From assembly GCF_050611725.1 (NCBI RefSeq), contig NZ_JBODJB010000001.1, forward strand, positions 1,736,001 through 1,800,000: a stretch of DNA of 64,000 bases, in the 5' to 3' direction. Shown here piece after piece: positions 17,322-25,901 of the stretch. Origin of the DNA: Ferruginibacter sp050611725 (GTDB lineage Bacteria > Bacteroidota > Bacteroidia > Chitinophagales > Chitinophagaceae). Within the stretch, counting starts at the first letter, position 1, and the number at the start of each line of letters is the position of its first letter. The translations under genes were made by a program, and so were the position numbers. The notes under the pieces are model-generated. The model ran no database searches and was not told where the DNA came from. It saw nothing but the letters and a program-made list of their open reading frames with translations.

Positions 17322-18938
17322 ATGAAAAAAACTCTACTCGTTCTTTTCGGAGCGATTTCATTTATTACGACTTTAGCTCAACCAACTCCATTTATAACTT
17401 GTCCGGATGTCAATGTAGCGGTTTTAAGATCCGGCGATAACTCAGGTATTGCAAATCCGCTTTCAATTTATACAATTGCAACCACCACAGGAATGCCTAC
17501 ATTACTTAGCGGCCCAATTTTAAATCCGGCTAATGCAGGGACTAATTTGCAAATTAATGGGGTAGGTTTAAATACTGCCGATGGTTTTATGTATGGACTA
17601 TATTCAGGTTCGCCGGCTTTTTCATTAACTCCTGCAACTCCTTTTTATAGGTTGGGTTCAAACGCAGTGGCAGTTCAATTGGGTACAGTCCCAGGCCCTG
17701 CTATTATTCCTGGCGGCCCATATTTTGAAAATGCAGCTATTGTAAATTCGGCTGCAGGTGAAGTAGATCAGTTTGGTAATTATTATTTTTCGGCAGTTAC
17801 GGGAACTGCTGTTATTAATTTCAGCGATCCGGCAGCAAGTACATTTACTCCAAAACGATTATTCATTGGAAAAATAGCCAATGTTGCAAGTCTGTCAGCC
17901 GGTGTTGGTACTTTGTCTCCAACTTATGTATCAGTGATTAACTCAATTATGGATGCATCGGATTATGAGAGTTCAATCATGTCGCCTATGACGCTTGCAA
18001 CAGCACAGAATACAGGATTAAGGGATATTGTATTCAACCGATTTGATAATCGGATATATACCTATGTTACATACCCTGGTAGCGGACCGAATGCAGGGTC
18101 ATTTATGGGCAGAATGTTAAAAGTAGATCTTCCTACCGGTACATATAGTGGTGTTTCGCTTATGCCTTCGGTATTGCCTTTTGCATCTGCAAATAATGAA
18201 GTAGCTGGTACTTTGTTAGATAAAACAGGTAGGTTTTTAATCCTATTTACTGACGGTAAGATGTATAAAGCCAATAGCACTTCCCCGGGAACCTTTGATG
18301 GTACCATTGCTCTTCTAAATGGTTCAACCGGATTGCCAACAACACTACGTGGTGATATGGCTTCATGTGGTGGAGGTCCTGATCAGGGTACACTACCTGT
18401 TTCCATCTCCACGGTTAATGCTTATAAACAAAACGGAGGGGTAATGGTAAAATGGCAAACCTATTCTGAGATCAATGCAAATGAATTCATTTTAGAACGT
18501 AGTCTAGACGGGCAAAATTGGTCAGTTATTTCAACACTACAGGCGCACGGAACTACGAATAATGTAACCAATTATCAATTGATTGATAATAATCCTACAG
18601 GAAAAGTAGTTTATTATCGTCTATGTATGGTGGACAATAGCGGGGATAAAAAATACAGTGATATCAAAAGGATCAGCCTCGAAAACAAGGTTTTTGAGAT
18701 CAATACTTACCCTAACCCGGTTAAAAATGTGTTGATAATTGAAGGGCCCCAGTCTTTTACACCTAAGACAGATGTGGTTATCATTGATGCAATGGGCAGA
18801 ATCTACCGTGTTTCAACCAAAAAAGTAGCCGAAAATAGCATCAGTATCAATGTGGCTAACCTTAGCAAAGGGGTTTATTACATTCACCTTACAACTGAGG
18901 CTGGGAACGAAGCTACGAAACGGTTTATAAAGCAATAA
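17322..18938 (+). CDS. secreted T9SS cargo protein, 538 aa
   Basis: Signal peptide MKKTLLVLFGAISFITTLAQ, then a large domain (about 25-350) with repeated GLNTADGFMYGLYSG- and FNRFDNRIYTYVTYPG-like segments, which looks like a beta-propeller-type or choice-of-anchor surface domain. A fibronectin-like segment (PVSISTVNAYKQNGGVMVKW, about 365-455) follows, and a T9SS type A sorting domain closes the protein (TYPNPVKNVLIIEG to EATKRFIKQ). The last domain should direct export through the Por secretion system and anchoring or release at the surface. Function of the central domain is unknown. A terminator lies 27 bases after the stop. Confidence 0.85.
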   Translation: MKKTLLVLFGAISFITTLAQPTPFITCPDVNVAVLRSGDNSGIANPLSIYTIATTTGMPTLLSGPILNPANAGTNLQINGVGLNTADGFMYGLYSGSPAFSLTPATPFYRLGSNAVAVQLGTVPGPAIIPGGPYFENAAIVNSAAGEVDQFGNYYFSAVTGTAVINFSDPAASTFTPKRLFIGKIANVASLSAGVGTLSPTYVSVINSIMDASDYESSIMSPMTLATAQNTGLRDIVFNRFDNRIYTYVTYPGSGPNAGSFMGRMLKVDLPTGTYSGVSLMPSVLPFASANNEVAGTLLDKTGRFLILFTDGKMYKANSTSPGTFDGTIALLNGSTGLPTTLRGDMASCGGGPDQGTLPVSISTVNAYKQNGGVMVKWQTYSEINANEFILERSLDGQNWSVISTLQAHGTTNNVTNYQLIDNNPTGKVVYYRLCMVDNSGDKKYSDIKRISLENKVFEINTYPNPVKNVLIIEGPQSFTPKTDVVIIDAMGRIYRVSTKKVAENSISINVANLSKGVYYIHLTTEAGNEATKRFIKQ

Positions 18939-18964
18939 TATTCAGTCTTTTTATCGTATAAATG

Positions 18965-18997
18965 AGCGTAGATGGAGCTTTTCATCTACGCTTTTTC
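18965..18997 (+). terminator. terminator between the T9SS protein gene and rpoC
   Basis: Perfect 10-bp stem AGCGTAGATG / CATCTACGCT with an 8-base loop and a T5 run. It separates rpoC from upstream transcription. Confidence 0.9.
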
Positions 18998-19070
18998 ATT
19001 AAAGGTAGATTTCGGGCTGTTTTCTGGCTTCAATACCCTCTAAAAATATCTTTTGTATTGTAAAAATGCT

Positions 19071-19078
19071 TACCTTTG
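19071..19078 (+). promoter_or_regulatory. -7 box TACCTTTG upstream of rpoC
   Basis: Exact TAnnTTTG match 30 bases before the rpoC ATG and downstream of a terminator, so rpoC appears to have its own promoter. A TTTG at 19052-19055 is present but only 15 bases away, shorter than the usual spacing. Confidence 0.6.
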
Positions 19079-19108
19079 CCCACTATTTTAAAATTCTCCA
19101 AATAATAT

Positions 19109-22100
19109 ATGGCATTCAAAAAAGAAAATCGTCCCCGTCCAGTGTTTTCTCAAATCACAATTGGACTGGCTTCTCCTGACAGTATTTTAGAAAAAAGTTT
19201 TGGTGAGGTATTAAAGCCTGAAACCATTAACTACCGTACATATAAGCCCGAAAGAGATGGCTTGTTTTGCGAAAGAATTTTCGGTCCGGTAAAGGACTAT
19301 GAATGTGCTTGCGGAAAGTACAAACGTATCCGTTATAAGGGTATTGTTTGTGACAGATGTGGTGTAGAAGTTACAGAGAAAAAAGTACGTCGTGAAAGAA
19401 TGGGACACATCAAATTGGTGGTTCCTGTAGTTCATATCTGGTATTTTAAATCTTTGCCGAATAAAATCGGTTATTTGTTGGGTATGAGCTCTAAGAAATT
19501 AGAGACCATTGTTTACTACGAACGTTTCGTGGTTATTCAGCCAGGTATCCGTGCCGATAAAGGACAAAATTTTGGAGATCTTTTAACTGAAGAAGAATAT
19601 TTGGATATACTGGATACTTTACCAAAAGATAACCAACATCTTCCTGATGAAGATCCAAATAAATTTGTCGCTAAAATGGGGGCTGAAGCCGTTAGCGATC
19701 TATTGGCAAGAATCGACCTTGATCAGTTAAGCTTCGATCTTCGTCATGCTGCTGCAAACGAAACATCTCAACAACGTAAAGCAGATGCATTAAAGCGTCT
19801 ATCCGTTGTAGAAAGTTTCCGTGATGCTAATACAAGAATTAACAACCGTCCTGAATGGATGGTAATGCAATATATTCCTGTTATTCCGCCTGAATTACGT
19901 CCGTTGGTTCCTTTGGATGGTGGCCGTTTTGCATCATCTGATTTGAACGATCTTTATCGTCGTGTTATTATTCGTAATAACCGTTTGAAAAGATTGATGG
20001 AAATTAAAGCGCCGGAAGTGATCTTACGTAATGAGAAACGTATGTTACAGGAAGCGATCGACTCATTGTTTGATAACTCACGTAAATCAAATGCTGTAAA
20101 AGCAGAAGGTGGCCGTGCGTTGAAATCTTTGAGTGATGTATTGAAAGGTAAACAAGGACGTTTCCGTCAAAACTTGTTAGGTAAACGTGTGGATTATTCT
20201 GGTCGTTCTGTAATCGTTGTAGGACCTGAATTGAAAATGCATGAGTGTGGTTTACCAAAAGATATGGCTGCGGAATTATTTAAGCCATTTATTATTCGTA
20301 AACTAATTGAAAGAGGTATCGTTAAAACGGTAAAATCTGCTCGTAAATTAGTTGATAAGAAAGAAGCAATTATCTGGGATATCTTAGAAAATATTTTGAA
20401 AGGTCACCCGATCATGTTGAACAGGGCCCCAACCCTTCACAGATTGTCTATCCAGGCTTTTCAACCGAAATTGATAGAAGGTAAAGCTATACAATTGCAT
20501 CCTTTGGTTACTACGGCCTTCAACGCCGATTTCGATGGTGATCAGATGGCGGTTCACGTGCCTTTGAGCAATGCTGCAATTTTGGAAGCACAGTTGTTGA
20601 TGTTATCATCTCACAACATTCTGAATCCGCAAAACGGTACGCCGATCACGCTTCCTTCTCAGGACATGGTGTTAGGTTTATACTATATTACTAAGGGTAA
20701 AAAATCTACTGAAACTGAAAAAGTAAAAGGCGAAGGAAAAGCTTTCTACTCTGCAGAAGAAGTGATCATTGCATACAATGAACAACAAGTAGATCTACAT
20801 GCTCACATTAAAGTTAAAGCCAACTACAGAAATGATGATGGTTCTTTAACATACAAATTAATTGAAACAACTGTTGGTAGAGTTTTATTCAACCAACACG
20901 TTCCAAAAAGCGTAGGTTTTGTAAATGCATTATTGACCAAAAAATCTTTAAGAGAAATTATTGGTGATATCATTAAATGGACCAACGTTCCTACAACAGC
21001 TAAATTCCTGGATGATATTAAAACATTGGGATACCGTATGGCGTTCCGTGGTGGATTGTCATTCAACATTAATGACTTGATCATTCCGGATATTAAACAA
21101 GAATTGATAGATAACGCAACTGTAGAAGTTGATGAGGTTTGGGATAACTACAATATGGGTTTAATTACCAATAACGAACGTTATAACCAAACAGTAGATA
21201 TATGGAGTAGGGTAGATACCCGTATAACGGAAACGCTTATACGTGAATTAGCAGCAGATAAACAAGGGTTCAACTCTGTTTATATGATGTTGGATTCAGG
21301 AGCCCGTGGTAGTAAACAACAAATTAAACAGTTGGCCGGTATCAGAGGTTTGATGGCTAAGCCACGTAAATCAGGTTCATCAGGAAGTGAGATCATTGAG
21401 AACCCGATCCTTTCAAACTTTAAAGATGGTTTGAATGTATTGGAATACTTTATTTCTACCCATGGTGCCCGTAAAGGTTTGGCGGATACGGCATTGAAAA
21501 CAGCGGATGCAGGTTACTTGACTCGTCGTTTAGTTGACGTTGCACAAGACGTTGTTATCAATGATGAAGATTGTGGTACACTTCGTGGTATTGCTACTTC
21601 AGCATTAAAAGATAACGAAGATATTATTGAACCATTAGCAGATAGAATTGAAGGTCGTACTTCATTGCATGATGTTTTCCATCCGGTAACAGAAGCATTG
21701 TTAGTAGGAGCCGGTGAAGAAATTTCACAAGATGCTGCTAAAGCGATCGATGAAAGTGGTATTGAAACAGTTGAAATACGTTCGGTATTGACTTGCGAAA
21801 GCAAACGTGGTGTATGTGTGAAATGTTACGGTAAAAACCTGGCATCAGGTTACCTTGCACAAAAAGGTGATGCGGTTGGTATCATTGCAGCTCAGTCAAT
21901 CGGTGAGCCGGGTACTCAGTTAACATTACGTACTTTCCACGTGGGTGGTGTGGCCGGTTCTGCTTCGGTAGAATCTACCTTGCCTTCTAAGTTTGATGGT
22001 ACCATTCAATTTGATGGATTACGTACAGTTGCAACTGAAGATGCTGAAGGTAAAAAGATACATGTAGTTATCGGTCGTACAGGTGAGGTTCGTATCATGG

Positions 22101-23401
22101 ATGTTAAAAATGATCGTTTATTGATCACTAACAACGTTCCATATGGTGCTACTTTAAATGTAAAAGACGGACAGGTTGTTAAGAAAGGTGATGCAATCTG
22201 TACATGGGATCCGTTCAACAACGTAATCGTTTCTGAAATTGTTGGTAAGGTTAAATTCGAATCAGTAATTGAAGGTGTTACATTCCGTGAAGAGGCTGAT
22301 GAGCAAACAGGTCACAAAGAGAAAGTAATTATCGAAACAAAAGATAAAACCAAACTACCTTCTATCATCATAGAAGGAAAAGAACATAAATCTTACAACT
22401 TACCGGTTGGTAGTCATATCGTTTTGGAAGAAGGTGATGAAGTGAAGAGCGGCCAGGTTTTGGTTAAAATTCCAAGGGTATTAAGCAAATTGAAAGATAT
22501 CACGGGTGGTCTGCCTCGTGTAACAGAATTGTTTGAGGCAAGAAATCCGGGTAACCCTGCAGTTGTTTGTGAAATTGATGGTGTGGTTACTTTTGGTAAT
22601 ATTAAACGTGGTAATAGAGAGATTGTTGTTGAAGCGAAAGATGGTGTAGTACGTAAATACTTGGTTCCATTAACTCGTCAGATCCTTGTTCAGGATGGTG
22701 ACTTTGTAAAAGCAGGTTCTCCATTATCTGATGGACAAATTGCTCCTGCGGACATTCTTGCAATCAAAGGTCCTTTTGCAGTACAGGAATACGTTGTGAA
22801 TGAAATTCAAGAGGTTTACCGTTTACAAGGTGTGAAGATCAATGATAAACACATCGAAGTAATCGTACGTCAAATGATGCGTAAAGTAACCATCGAAGAC
22901 GCAGGTGACACTATATTCTTAGAAGGAGATACTGAAGATAAATTAGACTTTAACACAGAGAACGATAACATCTTCGACAAAAAGGTTGTTACCGATCATG
23001 GAGAAAGCACTAAATTGAAAACAGGTCAGATCGTTACACTTCGTGATGTAAGAGAAGAAAACTCTATTTTGAGAAGAGCAGATAAGAAACTGGTTGAATA
23101 CCGTGATGCTCAACCTGCAACATCTTCGCCTTTGTTGTTAGGTATCACTAAAGCTTCATTAGGTACACAAAGCTGGATCTCGGCTGCTTCGTTCCAGGAA
23201 ACTACTAAAGTATTAAGCAGTGCTGCTATTAACGGTAAAACCGATTTAATGATGGGCTTGAAAGAGAACGTTATTACCGGTCACCCAATACCTGCAGGTA
23301 CAGGCTTAAGAGAGTTTGAAAATATGATCGTTGGTAGTAAGGAAGAATATGAGTTGCTTCAAACTACAAAAGAAGCAATGAGTTTTGACGAAGAAGAATA
23401 A
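19109..23401 (+). CDS. rpoC: DNA-directed RNA polymerase subunit beta'
   Basis: The catalytic beta' subunit, 1430 aa, a normal length for Bacteroidota. The N-terminal zinc site is CACGKYKRIRYKGIVCDRCG (about residues 70-89). The Mg-binding active site is NADFDGDQMAVH at about 472-483. The bridge and trigger region contains GEPGTQLTLRTFHVGG near 935, preceded by the second zinc site (CESKRGVCVKCYG, about 898-910). The C-terminus EEYELLQTTKEAMSFDEEE is typical. rpoC usually follows rpoB and the rplKAJL genes; here the neighbours are a T9SS protein and an RRM gene, with a terminator upstream and another downstream, so it is an isolated transcription unit. Confidence 0.99.
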   Translation: MAFKKENRPRPVFSQITIGLASPDSILEKSFGEVLKPETINYRTYKPERDGLFCERIFGPVKDYECACGKYKRIRYKGIVCDRCGVEVTEKKVRRERMGHIKLVVPVVHIWYFKSLPNKIGYLLGMSSKKLETIVYYERFVVIQPGIRADKGQNFGDLLTEEEYLDILDTLPKDNQHLPDEDPNKFVAKMGAEAVSDLLARIDLDQLSFDLRHAAANETSQQRKADALKRLSVVESFRDANTRINNRPEWMVMQYIPVIPPELRPLVPLDGGRFASSDLNDLYRRVIIRNNRLKRLMEIKAPEVILRNEKRMLQEAIDSLFDNSRKSNAVKAEGGRALKSLSDVLKGKQGRFRQNLLGKRVDYSGRSVIVVGPELKMHECGLPKDMAAELFKPFIIRKLIERGIVKTVKSARKLVDKKEAIIWDILENILKGHPIMLNRAPTLHRLSIQAFQPKLIEGKAIQLHPLVTTAFNADFDGDQMAVHVPLSNAAILEAQLLMLSSHNILNPQNGTPITLPSQDMVLGLYYITKGKKSTETEKVKGEGKAFYSAEEVIIAYNEQQVDLHAHIKVKANYRNDDGSLTYKLIETTVGRVLFNQHVPKSVGFVNALLTKKSLREIIGDIIKWTNVPTTAKFLDDIKTLGYRMAFRGGLSFNINDLIIPDIKQELIDNATVEVDEVWDNYNMGLITNNERYNQTVDIWSRVDTRITETLIRELAADKQGFNSVYMMLDSGARGSKQQIKQLAGIRGLMAKPRKSGSSGSEIIENPILSNFKDGLNVLEYFISTHGARKGLADTALKTADAGYLTRRLVDVAQDVVINDEDCGTLRGIATSALKDNEDIIEPLADRIEGRTSLHDVFHPVTEALLVGAGEEISQDAAKAIDESGIETVEIRSVLTCESKRGVCVKCYGKNLASGYLAQKGDAVGIIAAQSIGEPGTQLTLRTFHVGGVAGSASVESTLPSKFDGTIQFDGLRTVATEDAEGKKIHVVIGRTGEVRIMDVKNDRLLITNNVPYGATLNVKDGQVVKKGDAICTWDPFNNVIVSEIVGKVKFESVIEGVTFREEADEQTGHKEKVIIETKDKTKLPSIIIEGKEHKSYNLPVGSHIVLEEGDEVKSGQVLVKIPRVLSKLKDITGGLPRVTELFEARNPGNPAVVCEIDGVVTFGNIKRGNREIVVEAKDGVVRKYLVPLTRQILVQDGDFVKAGSPLSDGQIAPADILAIKGPFAVQEYVVNEIQEVYRLQGVKINDKHIEVIVRQMMRKVTIEDAGDTIFLEGDTEDKLDFNTENDNIFDKKVVTDHGESTKLKTGQIVTLRDVREENSILRRADKKLVEYRDAQPATSSPLLLGITKASLGTQSWISAASFQETTKVLSSAAINGKTDLMMGLKENVITGHPIPAGTGLREFENMIVGSKEEYELLQTTKEAMSFDEEE

Positions 23402-23453
23402 TTCCTGATGTGCTGATTTGGAAATTAGCCGATTTGGAGATGATATACTAAGT

Positions 23454-23482
23454 AAGAGCAAGATTTATCTTGCTCTTTTTTT
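23454..23482 (+). terminator. terminator of rpoC
   Basis: Perfect 11-base inverted repeat AAGAGCAAGAT / ATCTTGCTCTT with a tiny TT spacer, followed by a T run, 53 bases after the rpoC stop. Confidence 0.92.
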
Positions 23483-23665
23483 ATTGCTAATATGTCCAAA
23501 AGAATCCTTTTTGAACGAATATTTTACAATTAATTCAAAAAATCTGCTCCATATTTTCTATATAAATTTATTTTTTAATTCGTTTTTATATTATTGATAA
23601 TCAGTTGCTTGTAAATGTTAAAGCGATTTTTTTGGAGAGTATTTCCTATACATGACCTATATTAC

Positions 23666-23696
23666 TTGCAACCACGTTGCCTCGAATTTACTTTTG
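23666..23696 (+). promoter_or_regulatory. Bacteroidota-type promoter in the rpoC-RRM gap
   Basis: TTG at 23666-23668, a 20-base spacer, and TACTTTTG (exact TAnnTTTG) at 23689-23696. No reading frame starts nearby, and a terminator stands about 200 bases downstream, so it may drive a small RNA. Confidence 0.6.
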
Positions 23697-23702
23697 TCGG
23701 GA

Positions 23703-23904
23703 ATTAGATGATGATTGTTTAGTTCAACGATTTACTTTCTTGCTGTGATCTTCAAGATATTTTGTGAAAAGTACATTTTAAATTTAGGAAGTTGTCCGGG
23801 AAGTATGGTTTGAGGTGCTCAGAAAGTAATATTCATTAGTACATTTTTCTCATATGGTATAACCATTATCGTTCGCCTGCTGTCTTCTACAGCGGGCTTT
23901 TTTT
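23703..23904 (+). ncRNA. candidate small RNA of about 200 nt
   Basis: This stretch has no credible reading frame but is bounded by a promoter (23666-23696) and a terminator hairpin with T7 (23875-23904). The predicted transcript begins about 7 bases after the -7 box. It lies between rpoC and an RNA-binding protein gene. Identity is unknown; size would fit 6S-type RNAs, but I could not confirm the fold by eye. The alternative is that it is the long leader of the RRM gene, with the hairpin acting as an attenuator. Confidence 0.45.
23875..23904 (+). terminator. intergenic Rho-independent terminator
   Basis: Stem GCCTGCTGT / ACAGCGGGC (one wobble), loop CTTCT, then seven T. It has no gene directly upstream other than the candidate small RNA; rpoC already has its own terminator 390 bases earlier. 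Confidence 0.85.
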
Positions 23905-24110
23905 ATATATATAACTATAGCATAAAATGGTGGCTCAAACTAAAACCGTTACTTTGAAATAAATAGGTTACCTTCGCACTGTGGTCGCAGTTCTTTAGCG
24001 CACTGATATAGATAGTTTTTATTTTCCTCGTATTATATTACTCTCCTTAATAGCCTGCTTTTTTCCTACCATCACAGGTATTTTATTTTATTTTATTTAA
24101 ATTTTAGTTC
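23905..24110 (+). other. long AT-rich leader of the RRM gene
   Basis: About 205 bases without a reading frame. It ends in a low-complexity run of ATTTT units (about 24079-24101) just before the ATG. TACCTTCG at 23969-23976 is one base off TAnnTTTG and could be the promoter, giving a leader of over 100 nt. Long leaders are common on cold-responsive RNA-binding protein genes; this is inference. Confidence 0.35.
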
Positions 24111-24422
24111 ATGAACATTTATGTTTCAAACTTGAGCTTCAACACTGCAGACAGTGAATTGAATGCTCTTTTTTCAACTTTTGGCGAAGTAGTTTCTGCC
24201 AAAGTAATTACTGACAGAGAAACCGGAAGATCACGTGGTTTTGGATTTGTGGAAATGACTTCTACAGAAGAAGGAAATGACGCTATTTTGGGTCTTAACA
24301 ACAAAGAAGTAGAAGGCAGAGCAATGTCTGTTTCTGTTGCAAGAGAAAAAGAACGTAGCAGCGGAAGCTCTAACGGATATAGCAGAAACTCAAACAGCAA
24401 TTCTGGTAACAGAAGATGGTAG
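24111..24422 (+). CDS. RRM-domain RNA-binding protein
   Basis: A single RNA recognition motif protein of 103 aa. RNP2 is NIYVSNLSF at residues 2-10 and RNP1 is RSRGFGFVEM at about 42-51, both with the expected aromatic residues. The tail (about 80-103) is rich in Ser, Gly, Asn and Arg and likely disordered. Bacteroidota carry such RRM proteins (RbpA/RbpB of Bacteroides) which act on RNA in organisms lacking a recognised Hfq. A terminator follows and then an 83-aa gene with Hfq-like sequence features, so both may be RNA chaperones. Confidence 0.95.
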   Translation: MNIYVSNLSFNTADSELNALFSTFGEVVSAKVITDRETGRSRGFGFVEMTSTEEGNDAILGLNNKEVEGRAMSVSVAREKERSSGSSNGYSRNSNSNSGNRRW

Positions 24423-24433
24423 TTTAAATTATA

Positions 24434-24459
24434 AAGAGCCTTTAACGAGGCTCTTTTTT
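24434..24459 (+). terminator. terminator of the RRM gene
   Basis: Stem AAGAGCCT / AGGCTCTT with a 6-base loop and T6, twelve bases after the stop codon. Confidence 0.9.
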
Positions 24460-24478
24460 CAATTTTAAAAAAGATAAC

Positions 24479-24730
24479 ATGGTAAACGATCAGATAGAGA
24501 ATTTTCTTTCTCAGAAAAAAATTGACAAAACACCGGTGCAAATTTATTTTAAAACCCGTAGTTCGATCTTAGGTTTGTTTATTCAAACGGGAGATTACTT
24601 AGAGTTAAAAACTAAAAATTACTGGCGTATAGTTTCAGAAGCAAATATTGAAGAGTATAAAAAATCGAACGATATTAATCTGACAAGAATATTCAACGGC
24701 GTTGAATTTACCCGTTTGGTGGCAGTTTAG
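24479..24730 (+). CDS. 83-aa protein with Hfq/Sm-like sequence features
   Basis: A short acidic-basic protein with no signal peptide. By eye it follows the Hfq plan: an N-terminal helix (IENFLSQKKIDK), then KTPVQIYFKTRSSILGLFI, in which PVxIYF and the later Gly match the Sm1 pattern of Hfq (PVxIYL followed by a Gly five to eight residues on), then GDYLELKTKNYWRIV as strands 3-5. A C-terminal segment (EEYKKSNDINLTRIFNGVEFTRL) is not Hfq-like. Hfq's Sm2 signature YKHA is absent, so homology is unproven. It follows the RRM gene in the same direction, with a terminator between, which fits an RNA-related role. It could equally be an unrelated small beta protein. Confidence 0.75.
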   Translation: MVNDQIENFLSQKKIDKTPVQIYFKTRSSILGLFIQTGDYLELKTKNYWRIVSEANIEEYKKSNDINLTRIFNGVEFTRLVAV

Positions 24731-24750
24731 CAATAGATTCCACATTATAA

Positions 24751-24785
24751 AAAAAGATCGCAGTTTAAACGCTGCGATCTTTTTT
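24751..24785. terminator. bidirectional terminator between convergent genes
   Basis: Stem AGATCGCAG / CTGCGATCT with an A-run before and a T-run after, so it can work for both the 83-aa gene on the plus strand and the DUF1684 gene on the minus strand. Confidence 0.9.
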
Positions 24786-24803
24786 ATTGAATGAATATTT
24801 TTA

Positions 24804-25397
24804 TCAATGAATCGGTTTTGAATATTTTTTTTCTCCGGCATTGATGGCAACCTGCAAGTCGTTTTCTTTTGGTGGAATAGGGCAGTGGTATCCTGCAGCA
24901 TAACAACAATAGGGATTATAAGCCTTGTTAAAATCTATTGTAATCTTGTTGTTATTGATGTCTAAGATTGATAGATCAATATAGCGGCCACCTTCATAAG
25001 TTTCCTTTCCATTGGTAAGATCTGTAAATGGAAGAAATAAATAGTCCTTATACTCGTCAGTAAAGATCATATCCTTCGATTGATAGATAACCAACTGATA
25101 TGTTTTTTCGTTGATAGTAAAACTGATCTTTCCGTACCTGTAATACTGTTGCATCGACTTGGCCGAGGTGGGCATTTTGAAACCAACATTGTCTAGTATC
25201 TTTTCAAAATCGGCTACTACTCTAAAACTACTGTCAGCAGCAAAAAAATGCAAGTGATTTCTGTCTTCACCTTTTACCACTTCGTGTGTAGCAATGTATT
25301 TTCTTTGATAATCATTTATCTGATCAACATAGCTATTGTTTTGTGCAAATGACAATTGACTGATAAAAAGTAGGCTGGTAAATATGATCTTTTTCAT
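24804..25397 (-). CDS. DUF1684 family exported protein
   Basis: A 197-aa protein with a signal peptide (MKKIIFTSLLFISQLSFAQ). The DUF1684 hallmark is the C-terminal half: IDFNKAYNPYCCYAAGYHCPIPPKENDL followed by VAINAGEK; the key parts are NPYC, the CPIPP loop and the AGEK end. Members are small beta-rich proteins of unknown function. No lipobox. It has its own promoter at 25417-25447, overlapping the end of the DUF2007 gene. Confidence 0.9.
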   Translation of the reverse strand: MKKIIFTSLLFISQLSFAQNNSYVDQINDYQRKYIATHEVVKGEDRNHLHFFAADSSFRVVADFEKILDNVGFKMPTSAKSMQQYYRYGKISFTINEKTYQLVIYQSKDMIFTDEYKDYLFLPFTDLTNGKETYEGGRYIDLSILDINNNKITIDFNKAYNPYCCYAAGYHCPIPPKENDLQVAINAGEKKYSKPIH

Positions 25398-25416
25398 TTG
25401 GTAGTATTTCGTGCTG

Positions 25417-25447
25417 CAAAGTTATTGCATTAATTCGTCTGTATCAA
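25417..25447 (-). promoter_or_regulatory. promoter of the DUF1684 gene
   Basis: On the minus strand: TTG (25447-25445), a 20-base spacer, then TAACTTTG (25424-25417). The start codon lies 19 bases downstream at 25397. Confidence 0.65.
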
Positions 25448-25847
25448 TATCATCAGGAAGTCTTTCAGTTTCATATCCACAACTACCACATTGATATACA
25501 TATTCTGCCGCTACGGCATAGCTCGAAAAAATTGAGGTAAGTATTGCGGTAAGAAAATTTTTTGCTCCGGGTTTTGCAATATAAGAGAAGTTTGTTTTGC
25601 CACATTTTGGACACTTCGCCGCCTCCAGAAATTCTTTATCAAATTGTTCTATTAATTTGAGTACTTCATCTTTCTCGGTGTCTTTAGCAAGTAATTTAAT
25701 ACCGCCAATAGCATTGCTGATAACAGGTAACATGGTTGCTGTAGTATCATCTTTCAAATAACATTCGTAACCTGCATCCTGCAGTTTGGTTAAACAAATA
25801 CTTGCAGTAAAATAATTATCGAAGGTTTTTACAGTGACAAGGTCCAT
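25422..25847 (-). CDS. DUF2007 domain protein with a zinc ribbon
   Basis: 141 aa. The N-terminal DUF2007-like domain (TVKTFDNYFTASICLTKLQDAGYECYL, residues about 5-70) resembles PII-like/ACT-like folds described as putative signal-transducing. The C-terminal part has two CxxC pairs, CPKCG near residue 79 and CGSCG near residue 120, separated by a hydrophobic stretch (NFLTAILTSIFSSYAVAA) that may be a membrane helix. The pairs probably form one zinc ribbon. Function unknown. Confidence 0.85.
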   Translation of the reverse strand: MDLVTVKTFDNYFTASICLTKLQDAGYECYLKDDTTATMLPVISNAIGGIKLLAKDTEKDEVLKLIEQFDKEFLEAAKCPKCGKTNFSYIAKPGAKNFLTAILTSIFSSYAVAAEYVYQCGSCGYETERLPDDIDTDELMQ

Positions 25848-25901
25848 GGATAAGTTTTCATAAAAGTACGATATACTTATGATGTTAAGACCTTCTCCTT
25901 G

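Noticed and set aside
24119..24541. 140-aa minus-strand frame over the RRM gene and its terminator
   Set aside because: It crosses a clear terminator and mirrors the RRM coding sequence; a shadow frame.
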